This document shows, one piece after another, positions 1 to 8,600 of a stretch of DNA of 64,000 bases. How positions within the stretch are numbered: the first letter of the stretch is position 1; each line of letters begins with the position of its first letter. A program made the position numbers and the translations under genes. The stretch lies in the NCBI RefSeq assembly GCF_012913485.1, contig NZ_CP051774.1, forward strand, positions 1,984,001-2,048,000, given 5' to 3'. The stretch is from Luteolibacter luteus. GTDB lineage: Bacteria; Verrucomicrobiota; Verrucomicrobiia; Verrucomicrobiales; Akkermansiaceae. A model generated the notes under the pieces. It saw only the letters and a list, made by a program, of their open reading frames with translations. It did not search any database and was not told the origin of the DNA.

Positions 1-782
1 AGGATGATGGCTCCCGGCGTGGTCTGGCTATTGATGCGGGAAGTGATGACCGAGGCACCCGGGCGCTTCCAATCGAGCGGATCGACGGACCAGAGGATGG
101 TCGGGTAGCGCAGCTCGGAGTGGACCAGCTCGCGCTGGCGCTGGAGCAGCGCGCCGTATGGCGGGCGCATGGTGCGGGGCTGGACGCCGGCGGCACGGGC
201 CACGGCATCGCGGCACTTGGTAAGTTCCTCACGCAGCGCGGAGTCGCTGAGCTTGCTCAGGATGGGGTGCGTGTAGCTGTGGTTGCCGATTTCGTGGCCT
301 TCCGAAACGGTGCGGCGCAGCACGTTCGGGTAGAGATCCACATTCCGGCCGATCACGTAAAAGGTCGCCTTGATGTTGCGCTCGCGGAGCATGTCCAGCA
401 GGCGCGGCGTATTCTTCGGGTGCGGGCCGTCGTCGAAGGTCATCGCCACATAGGGCTGGCTGACGGCGACGCGGGAGAAAGTGATGCCACCGCTGCCGCC
501 GGAGGCGGGCAGGTTCATGTCCGGATTCCGCGGAACCGGACCCTGCACCTTCGGGGTGCGGTACTCACGGTTCGGAGCGGTGCGGGCCGGAGCGGCCGTG
601 GGGTCCTGCGCGGCGGCTTGGGGACCCGGCTGCGGCTTTTCGGAGGAGGCCATGGAGCAGCTGCTACCAAGGGCAGCACTGATCACCATGAAGGTGCGGC
701 GCGAGAGCTTCGGCATGCCGGATTCGCCGTCTTGAGCGTTATTGAAAATCTTGTAGCCGAGGGTCTCGATCGGATTCTTCAT
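1..782 (-). CDS. Polysaccharide deacetylase (NodB domain), C-terminus cut by window edge
   Basis: Exported carbohydrate esterase family 4 protein that removes N- or O-acetyl groups from a polysaccharide such as peptidoglycan or chitin-like glycans. The frame is open from an ATG at 782 to the left edge (about 260 residues). NodB motif 1 TFDDGP lies near residues 115-120 (catalytic and metal Asp), the metal-binding GNHSYTHP near 167-173, and RPPYG near 206-210. The N-terminus carries a twin-arginine stretch (LSRRTFMV) followed by a short hydrophobic segment and a possible lipobox Cys, so Tat export is plausible. An internal ATG at 716, directly before the twin arginines, is an alternative start. 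About 90 bases separate it from the MTA phosphorylase gene upstream on the same strand. Family call is firm; the substrate is not known. Confidence 0.88.
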   Translation of the reverse strand, partial: MKNPIETLGYKIFNNAQDGESGMPKLSRRTFMVISAALGSSCSMASSEKPQPGPQAAAQDPTAAPARTAPNREYRTPKVQGPVPRNPDMNLPASGGSGGITFSRVAVSQPYVAMTFDDGPHPKNTPRLLDMLRERNIKATFYVIGRNVDLYPNVLRRTVSEGHEIGNHSYTHPILSKLSDSALREELTKCRDAVARAAGVQPRTMRPPYGALLQRQRELVHSELRYPTILWSVDPLDWKRPGASVITSRINSQTTPGAII

Positions 783-871
783 GGAGGAATTGGCGACTTT
801 TGGGGCTGGGAAATTTCGGGCAGCTTACCGGAGGAGGAGGCGATGTCACGCCTGCATTTCCAACAGCTTGA

Positions 872-1732
872 TCACAAGAAACGCCTAAGGATCGGGGCCA
901 ATTTGCCCACCGTTTCAACCGGCCAGAGCGGCTGCGGCGTCATGATGGCACCATCCAGGGAACGATGCTCCGGCCACTCGGGATTCTGCGGAATCAAGGG
1001 GATCGCACGGGAGATGATCCGCTTGGCCGCGGATACGTTTGCATGAAGATGGGCGATGACGGCCTCCGCGGTGACGGGCTCCTCCTCGACCTTCCAGCAA
1101 TCGTAGTCGGTAATCATCGCAAGGGTGGCTAGGGCAATCTCCGATTCCCGGGCGAGCTTGGCCTCGGGCAGATTGGTCATGCCGATCACGTCGAAGCCGA
1201 GCTTGCGATTCGTCTCGCTTTCCGCCCGGGTAGAGAAAGCGGGGCCATCCATATTCACATAGGTGCCGCCGAAGTGAACCCGCGCTCCTTCTCCCTCGGC
1301 CGCGGAGTGAAGGATCTTCCGCATGCCCTGGCTGACAGGATCCGCGAAGGCGACGTGGGCGACGATACCATTTCCGAAGAAGGTGTGCTGCTCGCGTCGG
1401 CTGGTGCGGTCGAAATACTGGTCCGGCAGGACGATATCACGCGGGTGATACTCCTCTTTCAGGCTGCCCACCGCGGTGACGCAGATGAGGAAGCGGACGT
1501 CGAGCGAGCGGAGAGCCCAGAGATTGGCGCGATGATTGATTTCGGTCGGGAGCAAACGGTGGCCGCGTCCGTGACGAGGGAGGAACCAGACCTGGCGGCC
1601 GGCCAAGGTGCCACCGACCAAGGCATCCGAAGGCGCACCAAAGGGTGTCTCGATCACGCGCTCCTCCGCTTTCTCGAATCCCTCGATCTCATAAAGACCG
1701 CTCCCGCCGATGATGCCGATTGCCGCTGCCAT
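872..1732 (-). CDS. mtnP: S-methyl-5'-thioadenosine phosphorylase
   Basis: Cytosolic enzyme that phosphorolyses methylthioadenosine, a by-product of polyamine synthesis, to adenine and methylthioribose-1-phosphate for methionine salvage. The 286-residue protein has the expected length for the PNP/MTAP family. It shows GIIGGSGLY near the N-terminus, the phosphate/ribose segment PRHGRGHRLLPTEINHRAN (about residues 53-71), NMDGPAFSTRAES (about 160-172) and the MTAP-typical MTNLPEAKLARE followed by ITDYDCWK. The last block distinguishes MTAP from purine nucleoside phosphorylase. It is divergent from the YafK-like gene at 1852 across a 119-bp gap that must hold both promoters. Confidence 0.93.
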   Translation of the reverse strand: MAAAIGIIGGSGLYEIEGFEKAEERVIETPFGAPSDALVGGTLAGRQVWFLPRHGRGHRLLPTEINHRANLWALRSLDVRFLICVTAVGSLKEEYHPRDIVLPDQYFDRTSRREQHTFFGNGIVAHVAFADPVSQGMRKILHSAAEGEGARVHFGGTYVNMDGPAFSTRAESETNRKLGFDVIGMTNLPEAKLARESEIALATLAMITDYDCWKVEEEPVTAEAVIAHLHANVSAAKRIISRAIPLIPQNPEWPEHRSLDGAIMTPQPLWPVETVGKLAPILRRFL

Positions 1733-1851
1733 GGTCAGGGGTCTAGCACGCCGGAGCTTTCCAGCAAGATTTCCGGCCCCGGCTTCATTGCCAATTCATG
1801 ATTCCGTGGGAGACGGATGGGCCGGGTCGTGCCATGGTAACGTGAATTCCG

Positions 1852-2628
1852 ATGTCTTTTCGCCCTACTCCTCCGTTGATCCTGTTAGTTCTCGCGCTTT
1901 GCGCTTGCCGGGGAGAGGACGACAAGAAGCAGGATAAGGCCGTGCCCGGAACCCCGCGATCAGAATACCGCAACCTGCCGGGCCCCGCTCGCGCCAAGGC
2001 AGCCGCGGCGCAGGTGCGGCCTGAATTGGAGAGTGCTCTGACGGCCAAGGGCCTCCATTTCGGCGATCCGGTTTTCATCCGGGCCTTCAAGGAAGAAAAG
2101 GAGCTGGAGCTGTGGGTCCGCCGCCGGGATAGCGGGAAGTACGAGCATTTCCGTACTTGGGATGTCTTCGCGATGCCTGGGAAGCTGGGACCGAAGCAGG
2201 CCGAAGGAGATGGCCAGGTGCCGGAGGGCTTCTACTTCGTGCCGCCACGGGCGATGAAGCCGGACAGCGACTATCATCTGGCCTTCAATATCGGTTACCC
2301 GAATTCCTACGATCAGGCCAAGGGCTGGACCGGGAGCTTCATCATGATCCACGGCGACCAGATCTCGATCGGCTGCCTGGCCATGTCGGACGAGAAGATC
2401 GAGGAGATCTACACGCTCTGCGACGCGGCGCACCAAGGCGGGCAGGAGTTCTTCCGCGTGCACCTTTACCCCTTCCGCATGACGGCGGAGCGGATGGCAA
2501 AGGCGGAGACCGACGGCAGCCCGTGGCTCGATTTCTGGAAGAACCTGAAGGAGGGCTACGATTTCTTCGAGCGGGAGAAGACCCCGCCCGAAGTCGCCGT
2601 GGAAAACGGGCTCTACCGGCTCAAATAA
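1852..2628 (+). CDS. YafK-like L,D-transpeptidase-fold lipoprotein
   Basis: Periplasmic lipoprotein with an L,D-transpeptidase (YkuD) catalytic domain of the YafK/DpaA type. The first 19 residues form a lipoprotein signal ending LCAC, with Cys19 as the lipidated residue. The catalytic block contains FIMIHGD (His167) and ISIGCLAM (Cys175), the YafK version of the His...Ser-x-Gly-Cys motif. In E. coli the YafK relative cuts the link between Braun's lipoprotein and peptidoglycan instead of making it; whether that applies here is inference. The 258-residue length fits the family. Its 3' end overlaps the convergent membrane-protein gene by 16 bp. Confidence 0.82.
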   Translation: MSFRPTPPLILLVLALCACRGEDDKKQDKAVPGTPRSEYRNLPGPARAKAAAAQVRPELESALTAKGLHFGDPVFIRAFKEEKELELWVRRRDSGKYEHFRTWDVFAMPGKLGPKQAEGDGQVPEGFYFVPPRAMKPDSDYHLAFNIGYPNSYDQAKGWTGSFIMIHGDQISIGCLAMSDEKIEEIYTLCDAAHQGGQEFFRVHLYPFRMTAERMAKAETDGSPWLDFWKNLKEGYDFFEREKTPPEVAVENGLYRLK

Positions 2629-3071
2629 CCGTCTGGAGCGGTCCGCCCGAAAAGGGCTTTCACACTTGGCCGCTGGAGCACGAGGATGGTGAAGACGCCG
2701 AGCGCGGTGCCAAGCGGCACATTGATGCACGAGATGCAGGCGATCACGAAACAGAAGGTCCAATTCCTCCGGGCGCTGATCGAGCGGCCCGCCACGATAA
2801 GGCAGACCGCGAAGGCCCATGCAAGCAGGACGACGACCGACCCGAAGATGATAAACAACCATCCGAACTCTGCCGGCGGTGGCGGACTGGAAGCCGAGCC
2901 TGGGGGAAAATGCCCGGAAACCATCCAAGCCCCTAAGGCGATGTGCACGATCGGCAAGCAGCCCATGAGCGCGGTGATCCCGCCCAACACGTAGTGGAAA
3001 ACCGCCAATAGCTTCAGGTGCTCCGCGTCCTGGAATGCCTGGGGATGGGGAGGAGGGCCGGGTTCATGCAT
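2613..3071 (-). CDS. Small membrane protein of unknown function
   Basis: About 152 residues from the ATG at 3071; the frame is open further upstream to 3188, but that part is basic and non-hydrophobic and looks untranslated. At least three hydrophobic segments are visible: around KLLAVFHYVLGGITALMG, around EFGWLFIIFGSVVVLLAWAF and around CFVIACISCINVPLGTALG, so it should sit in the inner membrane. No family was recognised; small multi-pass proteins of this layout are common in Verrucomicrobia. The 3' end overlaps the end of the YafK-like gene tail to tail. Confidence 0.6.
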   Translation of the reverse strand: MHEPGPPPHPQAFQDAEHLKLLAVFHYVLGGITALMGCLPIVHIALGAWMVSGHFPPGSASSPPPPAEFGWLFIIFGSVVVLLAWAFAVCLIVAGRSISARRNWTFCFVIACISCINVPLGTALGVFTILVLQRPSVKALFGRTAPDGYLSR

Positions 3072-3192
3072 CGCCTGAGTGAGCCGGATTTCCCGGTTTT
3101 CCGCGACTCCAAAGGGTCCCTTTCTTTGCAGCCATCGGTTTTTGACTTCCTCACCCGGAACCGCTAAACCCTGCGCCGCAGCAGACAAAAAG

Positions 3193-3266
3193 GCACCCGT
3201 AGCTCAGTTGGATAGAGCATCCGCCTTCTAAGCGGATGGTCACTGGTTCGAATCCAGTCGGGTGTG
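3193..3266 (+). tRNA. tRNA-Arg (anticodon TCT)
   Basis: A full cloverleaf can be drawn. The acceptor stem is GCACCCG paired with CGGGTGT (one terminal G-U pair), the D-arm is AGCTCAGTTGGATAGAGC, the anticodon stem-loop is TCCGC-CTTCTAA-GCGGA with anticodon TCT at 3227-3229, and the T-arm holds GGTTCGAATCC. The discriminator is G at 3266 and CCA is not encoded. It decodes AGA. It sits at the edge of an AT-rich islet, and tRNA 3' ends are common integration sites; no second copy of its 3' end was seen in this window. Confidence 0.96.
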
Positions 3267-3516
3267 CTTAGCCGATCCTTCCCCCTCAGCAGGGTGGCTA
3301 CATTTGGTGCCACAATCGAGGAACCGCAAGAGGCTTTCAGAATCAACAGATTCAGTTTTAAGAAAAGAACCCGTTGCCGCTGTTGGCTTCTGGGTTCATT
3401 TCAAAAGCTTGCACATCGCTTCCCAATTACCATTTCCGAAGATGCAGGAAGCTAGATGGCCTCCAGCATCCCACTTAAAAGGCGCAGAACTCAATGCTTC
3501 GGCAATATTTGTGAAA

Positions 3517-3960
3517 TTATTCACTTTTATCGGCCAACGCTCGAGCATTCCCCCTCAAGACGATGCTATCTCCCACCGTCACAACATCTTTGACACGCGT
3601 GACGTGCCATTTGACCATCGGCGTTTTCTCCTTCTTGGCGAACATTGCGAATAGCCCTTTAGCTCGCGAAGGCAAAAGTATCCCGCGTGCAATACCTAAG
3701 TATCCAGCAACTGCAGCTTGGGGATTTTCGGCAAGATCACCTCCGACAAACTCCTCCAGTTCATCCTGACTTACGGGAACACCAGCTTCATTCAGCTCAT
3801 GACAAAGAGCCGCTCTACCGATATGTATTTCGATTGAAAGTTCCCCTGCCTGTTCGAGATCCAAACCGATTTCCGCAGGATTGACAATCGCACCGCCGAT
3901 AACGATTCGGGTATTTCGCTGTGCGGAATCGATAAATGACTCCGATGTATTATTCGTCAT
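3517..3960 (-). CDS. Hypothetical protein in AT-rich islet
   Basis: 147 residues from the ATG at 3960, which has a good Shine-Dalgarno (GGAGGG, 10 bases upstream); the longer frame to 3999 adds 13 unlikely residues. The protein looks soluble: an acidic N-terminal half with IVIGGAIVNPAEIGLDLEQAGELSIEIHI-like beta segments broken here for length, a region around LGIARGILLPSRAKGLFAMF, and a C-terminal VKDVVTVGDSIVLRGNA. No family was recognised. It reads in the same direction as the other islet genes, and codon usage is more AT-rich than in flanking genes, suggesting acquisition. Confidence 0.6.
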   Translation of the reverse strand: MTNNTSESFIDSAQRNTRIVIGGAIVNPAEIGLDLEQAGELSIEIHIGRAALCHELNEAGVPVSQDELEEFVGGDLAENPQAAVAGYLGIARGILLPSRAKGLFAMFAKKEKTPMVKWHVTRVKDVVTVGDSIVLRGNARALADKSE

Positions 3961-4263
3961 GATCAAAGGCCCTCCGAAATTCCATATCCAATCTCGCACG
4001 CGGTGAAGCGGAGCGCAACCCGGGGGAGGCGGGCGGCGACAGCCGCCACGTACGCACGGGCCGGGCGGCGGGCGCGGGGGAGATTGGGCGCAAGCGAACT
4101 GAAGTGCGGGCTGGCGCGGGGGCTTTGCAGCGGCGCGGAGCCTGACTTTCGGGAGGCGGAACTCCCAGCGGCGGGCGCGGGCCGGAGGGACTTTTCCTTA
4201 ATGGAGACAGACAAAATACATGGCCACGGAGTTTTGGTCGCGCTGACTTTTGAGTGTCACGAT
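3961..4263. other. GC-rich non-coding segment inside the AT-rich islet
   Basis: About 300 bases without a convincing gene. The stretch 4000-4200 is very GC-rich, in sharp contrast to the AT-rich genes on both sides. It contains short hairpins: GGCGGC-GACA-GCCGCC near 4026-4041 and GGGAG-GCGGAA-CTCCC near 4154-4169. Frames in it are long only because GC-rich DNA lacks stops, and the predicted peptides are Arg/Pro/Ala strings. It may be a remnant of a GC-rich gene or a structured intergenic element. Confidence 0.4.
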
Positions 4264-4581
4264 TCACATGAAATCAGCGGCCATTCGCATCGCAGAAAAA
4301 GCCACGTAAGCATCCGATGGATCGGGATACGACGCCTCCTCTCCAGCAAGCCAATCATCAAGAGAGTCGTCATTATCCCTAATTAATTCCTTAAGGGATG
4401 ACTTAATATGTTCGGGCGCTTTTTCAGCCAAGCGTTCGCGTTCCAAGTCATCTGAAATTCCCCAGAATCTCGCGTAAGGAATCAAGTGACGAAGATTGAC
4501 GGGCACATCATTGACGTCAAAATCAACTGCTGGGCTTTCGGAAATGAAAGAGCCGTATTCTGTTTTTATGTCTTTTTCCAT
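4264..4581 (-). CDS. Hypothetical acidic protein, possible immunity-type protein
   Basis: 105 residues from ATG 4581. Strongly acidic, with the block NLRHLIPYARFWGISDD, a middle run rich in Glu/Asp and a C-terminal SDAYVAFSAMRMAAD. No family recognised. It starts 4 bases after the stop of the 53-residue ORF at 4586-4747, so the two are translated together. Small size, acidity, low GC and position right after a toxin-tail-like peptide are typical of immunity proteins in polymorphic toxin loci; that role is inference only. Confidence 0.6.
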   Translation of the reverse strand: MEKDIKTEYGSFISESPAVDFDVNDVPVNLRHLIPYARFWGISDDLERERLAEKAPEHIKSSLKELIRDNDDSLDDWLAGEEASYPDPSDAYVAFSAMRMAADFM

Positions 4582-4585
4582 ACGC

Positions 4586-4747
4586 TCATCTTGTAAGGGC
4601 ACCCTTCATGCGCTCAAACCAATCCCAATAGTCCTGACGCATCCCACCGGGAACACCTGCCGCATCAAACATACCCTCGGATAAAATCCTCATGTTAGGC
4701 TCACTCAGTTTCTTCCAATCAAACACGCCTCCCATACTTCTTCTCAT
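4586..4747 (-). CDS. 53-residue ORF resembling the C-terminal tail of a larger toxin
   Basis: A small ORF from ATG 4747 to TGA 4586-4588, preceded by a strong Shine-Dalgarno AAGGAGG with seven bases to the start. The peptide begins MRRSMGGVFDWKKLSEP and ends RQDYWDWFERMKGALTR: Trp- and Met-rich, soluble, with the look of the end of a domain rather than a complete protein. An in-frame stop lies just upstream, so it is not an extension of the next ORF. It ends 4 bases before the gene at 4581. It could be a remnant of a polymorphic toxin C-terminus, or a genuine short gene. Confidence 0.5.
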   Translation of the reverse strand: MRRSMGGVFDWKKLSEPNMRILSEGMFDAAGVPGGMRQDYWDWFERMKGALTR

Positions 4748-4779
4748 GTCCGCCCTCCTTCACTATCGTCCGCAACATG

Positions 4780-5139
4780 TCATTGCAAGGCTGCTAGAAA
4801 CTCCTCCTCAAAATCCTGAAACGACTCAAAATCTCTCGGTGAAAGCTCAACACTGAATGACTTATTGGTTACATTCAAACATTCCGAGTAAACCTCTTGT
4901 ATATCAAATCCGAGCTTAAGAGCAGCCCGCCCTTCTCGCCCAAGAACTATAGCATCGAGAGATTTTCTTAGCTCAAATAAATTGGACTCACCATCAAATT
5001 CAAAGCGACCTGCACACAAGGAAAACCCGTCCGAATTTAGACAAAAGTCTGACAACCCATCAAGACCTTGGAGACACTTGAGAATCTCCTCTTGGTTGAA
5101 AACAGCCCCATTTGCAGGATACAAAAATAGAGAATTCAT
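4780..5139 (-). CDS. Hypothetical protein in AT-rich islet
   Basis: 119 residues from ATG 5139. An in-frame GTG at 5208 overlaps the TGA of the upstream frameshifted gene (GTGA overlap) and would add 23 residues; the overlap suggests coupling, but the extra residues look less domain-like, so the start is uncertain. The protein is acidic, Phe/Leu/Ser-rich, ending SPRDFESFQDFEEEFLAAL. No family recognised. AT-rich codons and gene order match its neighbours in the islet. Confidence 0.55.
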   Translation of the reverse strand: MNSLFLYPANGAVFNQEEILKCLQGLDGLSDFCLNSDGFSLCAGRFEFDGESNLFELRKSLDAIVLGREGRAALKLGFDIQEVYSECLNVTNKSFSVELSPRDFESFQDFEEEFLAALQ

Positions 5140-5204
5140 CTTACAATAATTCGACCATCGGAGGATCACCAGAATCAACGACTCAAAGCCTATCTCTCCA
5201 GCAA

Positions 5205-5605
5205 TCACAACAAAGAACTTAAAGACCCAGCACAGGAAACCACATCACCAGAAGGAAAATCACCTTTTTTGTACATCATCCAGAGGCCATTCACCCAAGG
5301 AATTTCCAATTGGGCCACGAGCACTCTTCCGAACATTTCAAAATCATCCGAAACAAGACCCGCGCAGTCCGGATCAAGGGTAATCTCAAATACCTTTTTA
5401 TATACCACCCCCTCAGGAAATCTATCGATTCAAGCTCAGGCTTGCTGAACGACACCGCGGACAATTGTTTAAAGCTTTCCAGCCAACGAGCTTCGAAGCG
5501 CTCTTCGTATCGCTCTCCAATCCTTTCTCCATAACGATCGAACACAGTTGATATCAAAATATCACCTCCAGCAATCAACTCCAACATCGACTCAATTGTG
5601 TTCAT
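5205..5605 (-). pseudogene. Frameshifted hypothetical gene in AT-rich islet
   Basis: Two overlapping frames together make one plausible protein of about 133 residues. The first frame starts at ATG 5605, behind an AAGGG Shine-Dalgarno, and is sensible down to KPELESIDF; the second is sensible from VVYKKVFEITLD onward to the TGA at 5205-5207. Adding one C in the TTCC at about 5412-5420 would join them as ...SIDF-PEG-VVYKK.... This is either a true inactivating deletion or a sequencing error. A TATAAT-like box lies on the minus strand at 5622-5627. No family recognised. Confidence 0.6.
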
Positions 5606-5638
5606 AGCCAAATACCCTTAAATTATAGATCCAGAATA

Positions 5639-8600
5639 TCAGCCGCCTCCGCGTGTCGCCGATGAGCCGGGAACGTAAGGTTCAGGGGCCACCTTGGGCG
5701 GGGGATTCTGCGCTTCCTCGGTTAGGGTTGCGAGCCATGCCACGAGGTCCCGGACTTCACGGGGGGTGAGACCGTGAGCCATGGGAGGCATCGGAGAGAT
5801 CGCTGCCGGGACGGCGGCGAGATCGGATTTCTTCACACGCCACACCTTGCCGTCCGCGGCGATGTCCAAGTGCTCCGGGCCATCGCCTTCCAGCAAGCCG
5901 CCCAGTGTGCTTTGATCCTTGAAGGTGACGGCGATCGCACCGAAGCCCGGGGCGATGCTCGCGCTGGGATCAAGGATGGATTCCATCAGGAAGCCGCGGT
6001 CGTGACGCCTGGCAATTCCCGCGAGATTGGGGCCCGCGTTGCCGCCATTGGCATGTGCATCGTCGGCCGCGCGATGGCAGCGGACGCATTGCCCGATAGG
6101 ATGGCCGGAGAAGATGGAGAAGCCCTTCGCGGCATCCCCCCCTTCAAGCGAAGTGTTCCATTTTGCCAGCGGCTCCGCCGAAGTGGAGATCTTGCCAAGG
6201 CAGGCGGCCAAGGCTTCACGGACGGACGCCGAGTCCCGCTTTTCCGCGGCCTCTAGCAACTCCAGGGCGGTGAAGGATTTTCCGGACGCCACAGCGAGCG
6301 CGGAAAGATGTTCCAAGAAAAGCGCATCCACCACTTCACCGGAAAGTCCGGCGAGCAAGGCCCAGGATCTTTGCGCGCGTGGCGTGCCCGGACCTGCGAC
6401 GGCTTTCCCGAGATGAGCGACTGCCCCGCGCGGCTCGATCACTGCCAGTTGCGACATCGCGGCGATGAAGACGTCGTCATTCCCGTCTCCTGCGAGTTCT
6501 TCCAGAAACTCCTTCAGGTTCGGGGAACTCCTGCCGGCGAGCAGTTCGATCGCCTTCGCCCTGCCCGCAGCGGGTAGCGAGGGATCGGCGGCGATGCGGC
6601 GGAAATCGGCATCTCCCAGAGAGCTCGCATCAAGCTGGTATTTCTCCATGTAGCCGAGCGCTGCGGTCAGCATCATCCCGTCCTGCTTCAACATGCCGGG
6701 AAGGGCGGCATGGAGTGCCGCGCGGATCTCATCCACCGGTAGTGAAGTACGAGGTCTATAGTGGCCCGTAAGCTGGTCGTTGGTCTGGGAGATTTCCCAG
6801 ACGGAAACCAGGCGCAGGGCTTCCTTCCGGATCTCCTCCGGCAGCCCGGTATTGCCCGCGGCCTCCAGCACCCTTTGAAGATTCGGGATATCGCCGAGGC
6901 GGAAGGAATTGTGAAGGAGGCGCCGGAGCATGTAGGGTGCCAGCGGGCGGGCGAGCGGTTGCTCCAGCAGCTTCGCAACCACGGGCCGCAGCGCGTGCAG
7001 GTCTTCATCACAGATGGCGCGGATCGCTTCATCCGCCACCGCGGGTGACTTGTCTTCCACCAAGCCTGCGATCCGCGGATCTCCGCCGCGACGCATGGCA
7101 ACGACCACGGCGGTTCTCACGGCAGCGGAATCGTCACCGGCAAGCGCGCCCAGATCCGCCCCGCGATTCGCAAGTTTTTCCAGCGCCAGGATACCCGCGT
7201 GGCGGAGCCATGGATCCTGATCGGCATTCTGAACGAGCAATTGCCGGACGAGGCCGATCTGATTTGGCTGCCCGCAGCGCGCGAGCGTGAGGGAGGCCTC
7301 CGCACGAACCCGCAAGGAGGGATCCGCCATCATATCGCTGAAGGGTATCTTATCCCCGGGCGCGCCCGCATTGGCGAGCGAGCGGAGTGCTTGCACGCGA
7401 GTCTCCTCATCCTGATGGCGAAGACACGAGATGATGCTTTCCGCCGCTAGCTTCCGAGCCTCGGGAGTTCCCCGGCGGGCGATCATCCCCATGCCCCAAA
7501 GGCCATGGATGCGCTCCAATTGATGCTGCGACTTGGCGGCACCGACGAGAACAGCCAAGCCCTCCGGTCTTCTGGCCAAGTCGATCTGTGCACGCAGCCG
7601 CACACGCATGTCCGGATGCTTCAGGCAGGCGGCGACCTCGTCCGTGGGGAGCTTTCCGAATCCCTCGCGGATCAATTTCGCGGCCTCAGCGCCTTCCTTG
7701 GCACGCCATGTCATGTCCCCTGCCGAAAGGGCCAGCACCTGCCCCTTGTCGTGGGCGGTCCAGCCATTCATGAAGTCCGAGATCAGCAGCCGCCCGTCGT
7801 AGGAATACTCCACATCCGTCGCTCCGATCCCCCATACGAGCTGGCGATTTTCCGCCATCTCCATGCCAGCGCCCTTCGGCTTCATCTCGAAGGTGTAGAT
7901 GCCCGAGTTTGTGCCGCCACCACGATAGTCGCAGACTTGGAAGTGATTGTCCTCGCGCTCCGTCAGGCCGGTGCCCGGGTGATAGGTGAGTCCGGATGGC
8001 CCGGAAGTGAGATAACCCGCGGCGGGCATCACGAAGGCAGGTTGACTGGCATGCGGCATCTTCCACAAACCCTCCTCCGTCCATTGAATCGGGGGGCGGT
8101 TCTCCAGCCCCAATTGCTGGTGAAAGCTCATCAGCATCTGGTGCTCCATCCGCCATCCGGAGTCGCCGCCCTCCATCAGATAGGCCACGCGTGATTCATC
8201 ACCTAGCCCGCAGTTGTTATCCACGGTGAAGGGATTTCCAAAGCGATCGAAGGCGATCTCCTTCGGATTCCGCAGCCCGGTGTGGAAGATCTCGAAGCCG
8301 CTGCCGTCCGTCTCGAAGCGGAAGGCCGTGCCTTCGCCCGGATAGTGGAACTTCCTGCCCTCCTTGGTTGTCACGCTCAGACCGCGGTCTCCGGAGGTGC
8401 CGTAGATCCGTCCGTCCGGGCCCAAGGCGAATCCATTCAGATCATGCCCGGAGATAGAGACCCGCACGCCGAATCCCTGCTCCACGGTGTCCCGGGTTTC
8501 CGCGATGCCATCGCCATTGTCATCCCGCAGCGCCCAGATCCGCGGGATGCAGGCGAAGTAGGTGGTTCCTTCGAAGGCGAAGACACCCGCAGCCGTGCCA

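Noticed and set aside
120-1046. Long plus-strand frame across 120-1046
   Set aside because: It is the complement of the NodB-domain and mtnP genes; its peptide is Arg/Gly/Ala-rich with no motif.
3164-3346. Minus-strand frame covering the tRNA
   Set aside because: It contains the usual tRNA-derived peptide (DWIRTSDHPLRRRMLYPTEL); it is the complement of tRNA-Arg.
3193-5640. Duplicate of the tRNA-Arg 3' end marking the far border of an integrated element
   Set aside because: No copy of the tRNA 3' sequence was seen near 5640 or elsewhere in the window, and no integrase adjoins the islet.
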